From an uncultured Cocleimonas sp. (GTDB lineage: Bacteria > Pseudomonadota > Gammaproteobacteria > Thiotrichales > Thiotrichaceae), in assembly GCF_947495625.1 (NCBI RefSeq), contig NZ_CANLZW010000047.1, positions 1-34,489 of the forward strand: a stretch of 34,489 nucleotides of DNA, written 5' to 3'. Both the position numbers and the translations under genes were made by a program. Positions 1-10,065 of this stretch are shown one piece after another (position 1 is the stretch's first letter; each line of letters starts with the position of its first letter). The notes under the pieces are model-generated. The model searched no databases. It saw only the letters and a program-made list of their open reading frames with translations, and had not been told where the DNA came from.

Positions 1-3000
1 GTAACGATAACTCAGACAGAAGGTGTTGGCAGTAGCTTCACGATGCCGGATGAGAGTGTCACGTGTACCTTAACGAATACGCGAAAGAGTGCGACCTTGA
101 CTTTACAGAAAACATGGGTAGATGGCGAATCAGGTGATACCGCGAGTCTAACAGCGGATGGAAGTACAGACGGTCCGGTAGATATTACTCATAACTCAAT
201 TTCAACGGGTAGTAATACAGATAAAGACACAGATACTCTAACTATTTTTGCAGGTGATACAGTATCGGTAGAAGAATCGTTAGGTTCTACTAATTTAGGT
301 AGTTACGATTCAGTCCTATTGTGCACAAATGGAGCGTCAGGTTCTACAACTGGTAATTTCATCGTACCAGAAACCCCAGTAGATGTGACATGTACCTTTA
401 CTAATACTCGTAAAGATGCAGAACTAATTCTAATTAAGACATCTGACTACTTAACTTCGGGTGATACTGATGGTTCTGGTGATTTGAGTGTCGGTGATGT
501 GATCACCTATACCATGACTGCCACCAACAGTGGTGCCACGGCGTTAACCAATGTGACGATTACGGACGACTTTATCAGTGGTGCATTGAGTTGTACGCCA
601 GCCAATGGTTCAACATTGGCGATTGGTGCAACCCTGGTGTGTGAAGGTACGTATACCGTTGTAGCAGGGGATGTGGGTACTACCATCATCAATACTGCGA
701 GTGCCACCTCCGATCAGGATGATGCCCCGGATGCCACCGTGAACAACCCGGTCGCAAGTCCAGAATTAAGTCTTACCAAGACCTCCGACTACTTAACTTC
801 GGGTGATACTGATGGTTCTGGTGATTTGAGTGTCGGTGATGTGATCACCTATACCATGACTGCCACCAACAGTGGTGCCACGGCGTTAACCAATGTGACG
901 ATTACGGACGACTTTATCAGTGGTGCATTGAGTTGTACGCCAGCCAATGGTTCAACATTGGCGATTGGTGTAACCCTGGTGTGTGAAGGTACGTATACCG
1001 TTGTAGCAGGGGATGTGGGTACTACCATCACCAATACTGCGAGTGTCACCTCCGATCAGTATGATGCCCCGGATGCCACCGTGAACAACCCGGTCGCAAG
1101 TCCAGAATTAAGTCTTACCAAGACCTCCGACTACTTAACTTCGGGTGATACTGATGGTTCTGGTGATTTGAGTGTCGGTGATGTGATCACCTATACCATG
1201 ACTGCCACCAACAGTGGTGCCACGGCGTTAACCAATGTGACGATTACGGACGACTTTATCAGTGGTGCATTGAGTTGTACGCCAGCCAATGGTTCAACAT
1301 TGGCGATCGGTGCAACGCTGGTGTGTGAAGGTACGTATACCGTTGTAGCAGGGGATGTGGGTACTACCATCACCAATACTGCGAGTGCCACCTCCGATCA
1401 GGGTGATGCCCCGGACGCAACCGTGAACAATTCGGTGGAAACACCAGAAATAACTTTAGTCAAAGAAGAGCCTACTAATAATGATGCTGATGGTAGTGGA
1501 AATGTTAGTGTTGGAGATACTCTGACTTATACAGTAACTGCTACTAACGGTGGTTCGGTTTCTTTGACAAACGTTATTGTGAGTGATCCTAAGATTACAC
1601 AAACTGGTGGTACAACACCTTGTGATGTTGTTGCACCAGGTGGAACGTGTACTTTAATTGGAACCTATCTAGTAACAGCTGCTGATGCAACTAACGGCAA
1701 TATAGTTAATATTGCAACTGCGAATAGTGACCAAACTGATCCTGTAGATGCGGAAGTTACTACACCTGTAGTCAATCTAATCCCAAGTCTTTCTATTAAT
1801 AAGGCATTTACATCAAATGCTGATGAAGATGGTAATGGTCAAGTCAGCCTTGGTGATACATTAACTTACACTGTTACAGGAGTTAATGATGGTCAACTAA
1901 CATTGACTAATGTCACCATTAGCGATGCCAAGATAAGTCCAAGCAATGCGACTTGTGCCTCTTTACCAGTTGGAAGTTCATGTGTCTTGACTGGTACTTA
2001 TACAGTTACTTCAGCTGATGTTACTGCGGGTAGTATCCTAAATACCGGAACAGTAAGTAGTAATCAGACACCACCCGCAGATGATAGTGTAACGGTGGAT
2101 GTGCCTAGACCAAGTCTTGCTATAGATAAAGTTCTGACTAGTAATGCTGACGAAGATGGAAGTGGTAATGCCAGTGTAGGAGATACATTAACTTATACTA
2201 TTACTGCTACCAATAATGGTGCAGCCGTACTTACCAACGTTATTGTTAGTGATCCACAGTTGACTCCTAAAACTTTGACTTGTCCTATTTTACAAGTAGG
2301 AGAGAAGTGTACTTTAGTGGGCACCTACGTAGTTACCTTGGCAGATGCTGCTGCGGGTGAATTCAAGAATACAGGTACGGGTGATACTGCTCAAACAGCA
2401 CCTGTGAATGACTCAGTTACCATTGAAATCTTTAAGCAACCGCTGAAAATATCTGGTGTGGTTTACGACAGTACAACTCGTGACCCAATAGAAACTGTGA
2501 TACTACAATTAGTGAATTCTGCAGGAATTCCAGTTGATGATGCTTGTCTTGGTGCAGATCAACAAAATCAGGTGACGAAAGTCGATGGATTCTATCAATT
2601 TGATATTCTTCCGTCAGCTCATGAGTCTTGTGATGAGGATGATACCTATAGAATAAAAGTTGTTACTGTTCCAGAAGGATATTTCCCCGGTAGTTCAGTA
2701 ATACCTGTAGAGACTACGTCATTTGATAGTCATCCTACTGAACCTGTATGTACATTAGATATGATTGCTAATAGTTCTAATTGTGAAGTACAGGTGCAAG
2801 GGATTGCTCCAGTTGACCAACAAGATACGACTTACTTTGTTGAATTTGTTCTTCACTCAGATGATAACGATGTTATTAATAATCATATTCCATTAGATCC
2901 ACCAAATTTATTGGTCTTTGATGAAAACTCAATTCTATTGAGCAAGACTGTTAATAAGAAGCAGGTAAGTATTGCGGATCAGCTTTACTACACACTCCGT

Positions 3001-4464
3001 GCAGAAAATCTGGTAGATGGTGAAGTCACTGCTGATATTAAAGATGATTTACCAACAGGCTTTAAATTAGTTTCAAGAAACGTGAAACTAACAAGAGCGG
3101 GTGTCGATAAAAAGTTAGGTACAAAAGATGATGTCGTAACGACAGTTCCCGTAAAAGGTTATGATCCCGTTCGATTTGGTCCTATAGATTTTGTACCATT
3201 CGAAATAGTTCAGGTTGGTTATCTACTTAAGGTTGGCACGGGGGTTCGTCAAGGTAACTGGATTAATACTGCGCAAGTATTTGATACAGGCACTACTACA
3301 CCAATTAGTAACATTGCGACTGCGAGTGTCCAGGTTGTTGCTGATAGTGTGCTTGATGATGCAACCCTGATCGGTAAAGTCTTCCATGATAGAGATGGTG
3401 ATGGTTATCAAGACCCTGCGAACGCAACGGGTATCACGGTTAAGAGTGATTACTTTGGTTGGAATAGCCTACACCTTGGTGGATTGACAGGAAGAGTCAG
3501 TGTTCTGGATGACCCTGCGAAGCATCGTAAGATTATTCGTATGCCTTACTCGAAGAATAACCGCTATAGAGTGACTACTCAGCAAGGTACAGTTATTAAT
3601 GTTGATCATAAAGGTCAGATTTCTGAAGCGCATGTAGGCGCTAAAGCTAAAGGTCTCACGGGACAAGACTTACGTGTTACTACTCGTAGGATTAAGGGTA
3701 TACCAACACCTACCAAAGTTGCCAAAATGAAGAGACCTGCTGTTAATGCTGATGTGCTTGAAATCACTATCACTAACATGGGTATTCATGAGGAAGGTAT
3801 ACCAGGCGTCCGTCTAGCTACCGTTAAAGGTTTAGTGATAGAAACAGATGGGTTTGGTCGATATCACATACCAGATGTCGATGCTGGTAGACGTGGTTGG
3901 GGCAGGAACTTCATCATTAAAGTTGATGCCGCAACATTACCTAAAGGTTCTAAATTCACAACAGAGAACCCACGTGTATTAAGGATTACAAATACTGCAC
4001 TCAATAAGATTAATTTCGGTGTGAAGTTACCGGTACAGGATCCATGGATAAAACGTATACATCAACCTGCTAAGTATCGTAAAGAAACCAGGAAGCATGT
4101 TACTAAACGTCAAGTCCCTGTCTATCAAATGGTAGAAGTGAATTTAGGCTCGATCTTCTTCGATAAAGATAAGCACCATATCCGTGCTGATCAACTTGGA
4201 AATATGAACCTGATGGCAAATCGTATTAAACAATATGGTCATGGACATATAACCATTGATGCACATACCGATTCGCGTCATACCGCTAAATACAATGTTG
4301 ATCTTGCAAGACGACGGGCATTTACCGTGAGGCAAGAATTACAGAAGCGATTAGGTTCTAGGTTGATGAAAAATGTGAAAGTGGAGGTTGACCCTCGAGC
4401 TCTCAGAGAGGTACCGCATAACGATCCGAGATCTATTGATTATAACGTATCAGGGCAGAGGTAA
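1..4464 (+). CDS. Giant DUF11-repeat surface protein with C-terminal OmpA-like domain (5' truncated by the window)
   Basis: The frame is open from base 1, so the start lies outside the window; the ATG at 43 is internal. The order seen is: prealbumin/SpaA-like beta modules ending in VTCT(F/L)TNTRK (about 1-420); six DUF11 ('conserved repeat') modules (about 424-2440), each with the signature S-x-GD-x-(I/L)-TYT...N and NTA/NTG endings; a Cna-B/carboxypeptidase-regulatory-like module (about 2440-2900); further DUF11-like and Cna-B-like segments, including a DRDGDGYQDP stretch; and an OmpA-like domain (about 4130-4380) with FDKDK, the HTD aspartate and the LARRRA arginine that bind peptidoglycan in this family. 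DUF11 and Cna-B modules are typical of long extracellular stalks. I infer a stalk anchored to peptidoglycan at its C terminus. The next gene starts 5 bases after the stop, so the two are probably co-transcribed. Ligand and role are unknown. Confidence 0.85.
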   Translation, partial: VTITQTEGVGSSFTMPDESVTCTLTNTRKSATLTLQKTWVDGESGDTASLTADGSTDGPVDITHNSISTGSNTDKDTDTLTIFAGDTVSVEESLGSTNLGSYDSVLLCTNGASGSTTGNFIVPETPVDVTCTFTNTRKDAELILIKTSDYLTSGDTDGSGDLSVGDVITYTMTATNSGATALTNVTITDDFISGALSCTPANGSTLAIGATLVCEGTYTVVAGDVGTTIINTASATSDQDDAPDATVNNPVASPELSLTKTSDYLTSGDTDGSGDLSVGDVITYTMTATNSGATALTNVTITDDFISGALSCTPANGSTLAIGVTLVCEGTYTVVAGDVGTTITNTASVTSDQYDAPDATVNNPVASPELSLTKTSDYLTSGDTDGSGDLSVGDVITYTMTATNSGATALTNVTITDDFISGALSCTPANGSTLAIGATLVCEGTYTVVAGDVGTTITNTASATSDQGDAPDATVNNSVETPEITLVKEEPTNNDADGSGNVSVGDTLTYTVTATNGGSVSLTNVIVSDPKITQTGGTTPCDVVAPGGTCTLIGTYLVTAADATNGNIVNIATANSDQTDPVDAEVTTPVVNLIPSLSINKAFTSNADEDGNGQVSLGDTLTYTVTGVNDGQLTLTNVTISDAKISPSNATCASLPVGSSCVLTGTYTVTSADVTAGSILNTGTVSSNQTPPADDSVTVDVPRPSLAIDKVLTSNADEDGSGNASVGDTLTYTITATNNGAAVLTNVIVSDPQLTPKTLTCPILQVGEKCTLVGTYVVTLADAAAGEFKNTGTGDTAQTAPVNDSVTIEIFKQPLKISGVVYDSTTRDPIETVILQLVNSAGIPVDDACLGADQQNQVTKVDGFYQFDILPSAHESCDEDDTYRIKVVTVPEGYFPGSSVIPVETTSFDSHPTEPVCTLDMIANSSNCEVQVQGIAPVDQQDTTYFVEFVLHSDDNDVINNHIPLDPPNLLVFDENSILLSKTVNKKQVSIADQLYYTLRAENLVDGEVTADIKDDLPTGFKLVSRNVKLTRAGVDKKLGTKDDVVTTVPVKGYDPVRFGPIDFVPFEIVQVGYLLKVGTGVRQGNWINTAQVFDTGTTTPISNIATASVQVVADSVLDDATLIGKVFHDRDGDGYQDPANATGITVKSDYFGWNSLHLGGLTGRVSVLDDPAKHRKIIRMPYSKNNRYRVTTQQGTVINVDHKGQISEAHVGAKAKGLTGQDLRVTTRRIKGIPTPTKVAKMKRPAVNADVLEITITNMGIHEEGIPGVRLATVKGLVIETDGFGRYHIPDVDAGRRGWGRNFIIKVDAATLPKGSKFTTENPRVLRITNTALNKINFGVKLPVQDPWIKRIHQPAKYRKETRKHVTKRQVPVYQMVEVNLGSIFFDKDKHHIRADQLGNMNLMANRIKQYGHGHITIDAHTDSRHTAKYNVDLARRRAFTVRQELQKRLGSRLMKNVKVEVDPRALREVPHNDPRSIDYNVSGQR
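439..1438 (+). repeat. Three nearly identical 342-bp tandem copies encoding DUF11 modules
   Basis: Copies begin at 439, 781 and 1123, each 342 bp (114 codons), and differ at only a few bases (for example around 970 and 1312, and in the codons near 715, 1057 and 1399). The third copy breaks down near 1436. The three DUF11 modules that follow (about 1440-2440) keep the protein pattern but have quite different DNA. By eye the identical copies are also richer in G and C than their flanks. This fits recent amplification or gene conversion; copy number may vary between strains. Confidence 0.95.
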
Positions 4465-4469
4465 TAGAG

Positions 4470-7400
4470 ATGAAAAAGAATTTAACAAAAACTAGCCTTA
4501 AGCATCAGCCTCTAAAAGAGAATAGAAGTGTAGAAATATATAAATTGTTCTCAGGCTTAGCTTTATGCAGTATTGCGGCTGTTACTGGTGTGGTATATGC
4601 AGAAGAAAATACACCTGACGCATTTACTTTGCGTATTACCACACATGGTGAGGGTGTTAATAGATCCGATAACATGAGTGAGCCTGCACGACAGGATAAT
4701 CGTCGAACTGATGTAAAAATTAAAACAAAAGTTCAAACAGGGACGCGAACTGTAACCGATGAAACATTTGAGGAAGTAAATGTAAAAGTCAGTGATGCTA
4801 TAAATAGATCAATTCGCTTAAATGATGGTGGCTCAATTTGGGTAACAAAAGACCCTGCTTCTTTGACGCCGGTTTTAAATGTAACTAGCAGTCAAACTGT
4901 AAAAATGGATTCAGGAAAATTTGAAACCCCATTAAATTTCAATATTTATACTAACTATGCTTATTTTATTGATACATGGGAATTGTCTGTATATAGAAAA
5001 GCGGATGAGGCACAAGAAAAACCTTTAGTCATTTTTACAGGTAAAGATTTAGATAATGGTCGAGTAGTTAAATGGAATGGCTCAGTAGATAAGGGTGAAA
5101 AGCTGTTAGCAGGAGATGAAGTTACTTATGTTTTAACTGTTAAAGATAAAACAGGGCACTTTGACGAAACACATCTACGAACCATTAGACTCGCTGGTCC
5201 TGAAGAAAATATTACGGAAGTACAAAATGATACTAGTAATACCGGTAAATACGATAATAATTTAGCACGCCAGACTATTCCAATTCAGGGTTCACGAGTT
5301 CGTATTCATGGACGTGATATTGCTACTGGAAATAGAGTCCAAGTTGGTGAAGAGCAAGTTAGCATTGTTGATAATAAGTTCGTTGTTGAAAAATTGTTAC
5401 CAGATGGAAAGCATCAATTTGATATAAACATAGTTGACAATAATAAAGAAAAATATAACAAGCCACTTAAGGTTGAGCTTGATAGTAAGTATATGTTTAT
5501 GGTCGGCTTAGCTGACGTTACTATTGGTGAGAGTGAGGTAAAAGGTAATTTAGAAACACTCAGTGACGGTGATGAAAGACTTGATGGTGATATTTTCGTA
5601 GACGGACGTTTGGCCTTTTACCTAAAAGGAAAGATAAAAGGAAAGTATCTGGTAACTGCTCAGATGGATACCGGAACAGCTCCTATCGAAGACTTGTTTG
5701 ACGATATTCATAAAAAAGATCCACGTAGTTTATTCCGTAGACTCGATCCGGATAAATATTACCCCGTCTATGGTGATGATTCGACGTTAATTGATGACAC
5801 AGATAGCCAGGGTAAGCTCTATGTCCGAGTTGATTGGGATAAATCTCGTGCTATATGGGGTAACTACAACACAAGTATCACGGGTACTGAATTAAGCTCA
5901 TTTAATCGTAGCTTATATGGCGCAAAACTTGCCTATAAAAGCACCCAGATTACTAAAGAAGGTGATCATAAAAAAGCGCTTACAGTTTTTGCCTCAGAGG
6001 CCCAAAGTGCATTTCGACACAATCAATTTTTAGGTACAGGTGGTAGTCTTTATTACCTTAAAGACACAGATATTGTTGATGGTTCAGAAAAAGTCTGGAT
6101 AGAGATTCGCCAAAAAGGCAGCGATCGAGCGATTAGTAAGATTGAGATGGAAGAAGGTCGAGATTATGAAATCGATGATTTCCAAGGTCGCATTATTCTC
6201 CATCGTCCCTTATTACAAATTGCCGCACAGTCGAATCCATCATTGATCAAAGATACACCACTTGACGGTGATCAAGTCTACTTAATGGTAGATTATGAGT
6301 ATGTGCCTGATGACTTTGCGACGGATAAAGCGAGTTATGGCGCAAATGGTAAAATCTGGTTAACTGATACATTTGCAGTAGGTGGTACCTATGCTCATGA
6401 AAATAGAGATCTAGATGATTATGATTTAAAAGGGATAGACCTCACTTATAAGAAAGGTAAAGGAACATACATAAAAGGCGAGTACGCAGAGAGTGAATCT
6501 TCGCAAACTCAAGGAAGTTTTTTCTCAGAAGATGGTGGATTAAATTTCAATTCTTTCAATGATACTACCTCTCCACCAAATAAAAGTGGAAGTGCTTTTA
6601 GTCTAGAAGCTAGAGCTAATTTGCAAAATTTTACCAATAAAGAAGGTTCCATTGGGGCTTGGTATAAAGAAAGGGAAGCAGGTTTTTCTACGTCACGATT
6701 AGATAATGGTGAAGAGACGATAGAAGCCGGGCTCGAGGCAATATTAAAAGCAACTGAAAAGTTGAATGCTTCTGTGCGTGCTACCTTGCTCGATAGAAAA
6801 GAAACCTTGAAGACAATAACAGCTAGTGTTCAAGCTGATTACAAGCTAAATGATAAGACTACTCTCAGTGGTGAAATCAAGCATATAAAAGAAGAAGATT
6901 ATCTTGATAACACTAAAGATGGAGACGGTACATTAGCTGCTTTTAAAGTTGGTTATGACTTAAATAAAGATGTAAATCTATATGCAATACTTCAAGGAAC
7001 ACTAAATAAAAGTGGAGCATATGAAGATAACAATTTACTTACACTAGGTGCAAAAGCCAAGCTGAGTGATAAGCTTGATTTCAACGCTGAATTCAGCACG
7101 GGTGACCGTGGTGAAGCTGGTACTTTAGGCGCTAGTTATAAAATGAGTAAAGACTATAGTTTATACACGAACTATACGTTATCTACTGATCGTACAGATG
7201 GTGAACGAAATATTTTCACTGTAGGTCAACGTAGATCTGTCACTAATCAACTTAAAGTATATACCGAACATCAATTCACACATGAAGATAAACAAAGTGG
7301 AACAGGACATACATTCGGTTTAGATTACGACATAAATAAAGCAACCACTTTAAATACGTCTTTTCAGACAGCTAGACTCGACAAGAGAGACACTGGTCTA

Positions 7401-8123
7401 GTTGATAGAGATGCATTTTCTGTAGGTTTAACACATAAAAATGATAAGACAGATGCTAGTACTAAACTTGAGTATAGACGTGATAAAGGCACCAATGAAA
7501 GCACAGAACAATGGGTAACTACTAACCGTATTAGTCATCGTTTAAGTCCATCTTTCAGATTACAAGGTAAGCTAAATTTCTCTGAAACAAAAGATAAAAT
7601 AAGTAGTCAACTCGATGCTCGATTTGTAGAAGCAGGTTTTGGTTTTGCATATAGACCAGTACATAACGATCGTCTGAATCTACTAGGTCGATTAACCTAT
7701 TTATATGATTTACAGCCATTATCTCAAAGTACTTTAGCAGATGAGAAGTCGCTTACATTTAGTTTGGAAGGAAACTATCAACTCAATCAAAAGTGGGGTG
7801 TAGGAGGAAAGCTAGCTCATAAGTTAGGAGAAACCCGAGCAGACAGAAATGCTGGAGCATGGGAGAAAAATGATGCTACCTTAGCTGCAGCACGTGTTAG
7901 ATACCATTTAACTAGTAAATGGGATGCAATGGCTGAATATCATTGGATGAATTCTGATGAATCACAAGATACCCAGCACGGCGCAATGATATCCTTAGAT
8001 CGGCATATAGGAAAAAATATGAAAATTGGAATAGGTTATAACTTTTCTGACTTTGATGATGACCTAAGCAATACAACTGGATCTACGAAAGGATGGTTTA
8101 TTAATCTTGTAGGAAAGTATTAA
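4470..8123 (+). CDS. Large outer-membrane beta-barrel protein, partner of the DUF11/OmpA protein
   Basis: This 1217-residue protein has an extended signal peptide: a basic N-region of about 25 residues, then a hydrophobic core ending VVYA before Glu45. Residues of about 45-340 look like periplasmic beta-sandwich modules, including RIHGRDIATG and a stretch of short KDxTG/NIVDNN-type strands. The rest, from about residue 345, alternates polar and hydrophobic residues in repeated amphipathic strands (for example LDARFVEAGFGFAYRP). It ends GWFINLVGKY, with the terminal aromatic residue typical of barrels recognised by the Bam machinery. It lacks a clear TonB box and plug domain, so I do not call it a TonB-dependent receptor. 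It starts 5 bases after the upstream stop with a weak GAGG ribosome site. I infer that it displays or exports the upstream stalk protein, or forms an envelope complex with it. An intrinsic terminator follows at 8241-8266. Confidence 0.75.
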   Translation: MKKNLTKTSLKHQPLKENRSVEIYKLFSGLALCSIAAVTGVVYAEENTPDAFTLRITTHGEGVNRSDNMSEPARQDNRRTDVKIKTKVQTGTRTVTDETFEEVNVKVSDAINRSIRLNDGGSIWVTKDPASLTPVLNVTSSQTVKMDSGKFETPLNFNIYTNYAYFIDTWELSVYRKADEAQEKPLVIFTGKDLDNGRVVKWNGSVDKGEKLLAGDEVTYVLTVKDKTGHFDETHLRTIRLAGPEENITEVQNDTSNTGKYDNNLARQTIPIQGSRVRIHGRDIATGNRVQVGEEQVSIVDNKFVVEKLLPDGKHQFDINIVDNNKEKYNKPLKVELDSKYMFMVGLADVTIGESEVKGNLETLSDGDERLDGDIFVDGRLAFYLKGKIKGKYLVTAQMDTGTAPIEDLFDDIHKKDPRSLFRRLDPDKYYPVYGDDSTLIDDTDSQGKLYVRVDWDKSRAIWGNYNTSITGTELSSFNRSLYGAKLAYKSTQITKEGDHKKALTVFASEAQSAFRHNQFLGTGGSLYYLKDTDIVDGSEKVWIEIRQKGSDRAISKIEMEEGRDYEIDDFQGRIILHRPLLQIAAQSNPSLIKDTPLDGDQVYLMVDYEYVPDDFATDKASYGANGKIWLTDTFAVGGTYAHENRDLDDYDLKGIDLTYKKGKGTYIKGEYAESESSQTQGSFFSEDGGLNFNSFNDTTSPPNKSGSAFSLEARANLQNFTNKEGSIGAWYKEREAGFSTSRLDNGEETIEAGLEAILKATEKLNASVRATLLDRKETLKTITASVQADYKLNDKTTLSGEIKHIKEEDYLDNTKDGDGTLAAFKVGYDLNKDVNLYAILQGTLNKSGAYEDNNLLTLGAKAKLSDKLDFNAEFSTGDRGEAGTLGASYKMSKDYSLYTNYTLSTDRTDGERNIFTVGQRRSVTNQLKVYTEHQFTHEDKQSGTGHTFGLDYDINKATTLNTSFQTARLDKRDTGLVDRDAFSVGLTHKNDKTDASTKLEYRRDKGTNESTEQWVTTNRISHRLSPSFRLQGKLNFSETKDKISSQLDARFVEAGFGFAYRPVHNDRLNLLGRLTYLYDLQPLSQSTLADEKSLTFSLEGNYQLNQKWGVGGKLAHKLGETRADRNAGAWEKNDATLAAARVRYHLTSKWDAMAEYHWMNSDESQDTQHGAMISLDRHIGKNMKIGIGYNFSDFDDDLSNTTGSTKGWFINLVGKY

Positions 8124-8240
8124 GGTGATTTTCTTAAGAGGGTATATTTGAGGGTATTTATATAACTACTTAAGTAATAAAGTGTTAAATATCAGTATTA
8201 TAGTTATTCATATTGGTAGTCGCCGCCCCACCAATTTAAA

Positions 8241-8266
8241 AGCCCGAGCTTGTCTCGGGTTTTTTT
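8241..8266 (+). terminator. Intrinsic terminator after the barrel gene
   Basis: A stem CCCGAG / CTCGGG with loop CTTGT is followed by seven T (8260-8266). A run of A before the stem gives it some bidirectional character, so it may also stop transcripts arriving from the convergent gene at 8355-9965. Confidence 0.9.
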
Positions 8267-8273
8267 ATGTCTT

Positions 8274-8304
8274 AAAAAAGTTCTCTAAAGTAGGGGGGGG
8301 ACCT
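8274..8304 (+). repeat. Intergenic G-tract element, copy E1
   Basis: It has six A, then GTTCTCTA, then AAGTAGGGGGGGGACC. This copy has the longest G run (8). It sits between two convergent genes, just beyond the terminator of the barrel gene. No gene product or standard signal explains it. Confidence 0.8.
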
Positions 8305-8354
8305 TGATGACTTTTAATTATTCTGTTTATCTTAGTTCATCAGATATATAACTT

Positions 8355-9965
8355 TCAATTCAGATTTTTCAATTTTGCATATATTTCAATGCCGTTATTG
8401 TTACCCATATCAGCTGCTTTTTTAGCATTTCTTTTAGCCGATTTAATATCTCTGTTGTGATAATAAGTACCTGCAACTTCAGCATAGGCTCGGGCATCAT
8501 TGGGTTTTAATTCTATATATTGATTCCAGTATTGGATTATGAGATTCCAGTCTCTGTTAGATTTAACGACTAAGTAATCCAGCATAAGATAATGATTATA
8601 ATTTTCTGGCTCTAATTCAATAGCTGTTTTGATATCTGCTAAAGCTAGCGCATGTTTGCGTTCGTCATAATAGGCTCTAGCTCGTTGGTTAAATAGATCA
8701 CCATTGTCAGGATCGTATTTTATTGCAGTAGAGTATTTTTCTATCGCTGACTTTGTGTCTCCTTCACTTTTAACATCATAAGCTTCTCTTGAAAGTTTAG
8801 ACGCAACCCAGCGTTTTTTATCTCTAATCGAGTTATCGTAAGGGTCTAACTCATAGGCGTAATTAAGGTCATCTGCTGCTTTATTGTATTGATTCAAACC
8901 GATGTATGCTTTTGCTCTCCAATAGAAATATAAGGGCCAATCTGAGCTAATTTCAATTGCTTTATTTAAACTGTTTATCGCTTTTTTATACTCTTCAAGT
9001 CTGACGTAGTTTTCGCCACGCTCGTAAAATGCACCACTATTCTCTCCAAATTTTGTACCTGAGTTAAACATGAGACTTGCAAGTTCATATTCTTTTTTGA
9101 GGGCTAGTACATTACCTTTATCAATATAGATTGCAGATTCAAGTTGTTTTAACTTCGGATTTAGTTTCACAAATTGTGCAGTTTCATTTATAAAATTTTG
9201 CATTTCTTGATATGAGCCACCCCAGCGTGGAGTTAAAGATGCGAGATATATATTTCTTAGATTATAAGTAGCTGGATATAGTGTAAGTGCTTTCTTGAGT
9301 ACAGCTTTTGCATCTTCATTAGAGCCTTGAGATTTAACCACTCTCATCAAGATTTCATATAATACGATTGAGTCATCGTTAAGATCTAATCCTGTGTTCA
9401 GATCATTAGCTGCTTTCTTCAAGTATTGTCCCATTTCATATTTTTGTTTTTCAGGAGTACTAAAGGAATAATTATTACCACGGGCTTTCCATGACATAGC
9501 GTAGCGATACTTTGCCCTTGCTGCATAAGGAATATAAGAATCAGGCGTTGCCTTTACCCAATTATCGAATAAAGATTCGAATGATTCTTTTTTGATGAAG
9601 AATGATTCATATGCCATGAATAATTCTCCCTCATTTTTTATGTCTTTCTTAAATGATTGATCTAATTTACTAAGAATCTTATTTAATTTTACAAATTCCT
9701 TTTGTTTTAACAGCGTTCTTAATCTTATTCTGATGCTTTTAGTAGTCGTTTTCTGAGAGTTAGTAAGAGATTTTTTAGTGTTTTTTGAAACAGGTATAAC
9801 CTTCACTTTCCCTGAGCCATCAACTTTTATTTTTTTTGCTGACACATGGGGTTTATCACTAAAGTGGGTTTGACCGTTAGCATCAATCCATTTATACATC
9901 TGGGCATTTGCTAAAGTAGAAGATAAAAGTATCGAGCAGACTGTTAGAGCTTTATATATTTTCAT
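8355..9965 (-). CDS. Secreted DUF4124/TPR-repeat protein
   Basis: This 536-residue protein has a signal peptide (MKIYKALTVCSILLSSTLANA, cleavage near residue 21/22). A DUF4124 motif follows directly (MYKWIDANGQTHFSDKPH), a small domain common at the N terminus of gammaproteobacterial periplasmic proteins. A basic linker leads to many tetratricopeptide repeats over roughly residues 115-530, with clear TPR helices such as AFYERGENYVRLEEYKKAIN and the LNKAIEIS-type second helix. TPR arrays bind proteins; the partner cannot be read here. It is a single gene that converges on the barrel gene, with no obvious operon mate. The start is supported by the signal peptide; its ribosome site is weak. Confidence 0.85.
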   Translation of the reverse strand: MKIYKALTVCSILLSSTLANAQMYKWIDANGQTHFSDKPHVSAKKIKVDGSGKVKVIPVSKNTKKSLTNSQKTTTKSIRIRLRTLLKQKEFVKLNKILSKLDQSFKKDIKNEGELFMAYESFFIKKESFESLFDNWVKATPDSYIPYAARAKYRYAMSWKARGNNYSFSTPEKQKYEMGQYLKKAANDLNTGLDLNDDSIVLYEILMRVVKSQGSNEDAKAVLKKALTLYPATYNLRNIYLASLTPRWGGSYQEMQNFINETAQFVKLNPKLKQLESAIYIDKGNVLALKKEYELASLMFNSGTKFGENSGAFYERGENYVRLEEYKKAINSLNKAIEISSDWPLYFYWRAKAYIGLNQYNKAADDLNYAYELDPYDNSIRDKKRWVASKLSREAYDVKSEGDTKSAIEKYSTAIKYDPDNGDLFNQRARAYYDERKHALALADIKTAIELEPENYNHYLMLDYLVVKSNRDWNLIIQYWNQYIELKPNDARAYAEVAGTYYHNRDIKSAKRNAKKAADMGNNNGIEIYAKLKNLN

Positions 9966-10065
9966 TTGATCACTTTATGTTTTTTTATAATTAGAACTAA
10001 TTTAATTCATTACAATAAATTATAAATCAGATGTTATTTTCGATCTAAGGCAACTGCTTAAAGGT

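Noticed and set aside
507-1391. Three identical-length minus-strand ORFs in the DUF11 repeats
   Set aside because: They are mirror frames of the tandem repeat, spaced by exactly 342 bp, inside a well-supported plus-strand gene.
439-1438. Regular repeats as a CRISPR array
   Set aside because: Units are 342 bp, contiguous and coding, with no short repeats or spacers.
8211-8235. tRNA 3'-end-like sequence (CGCCGCCCCACCA before a terminator)
   Set aside because: No T-arm at the right distance and no cloverleaf upstream; ATTGGT/ACCAAT pairing suggests a simple hairpin. A decayed tRNA end cannot be excluded.
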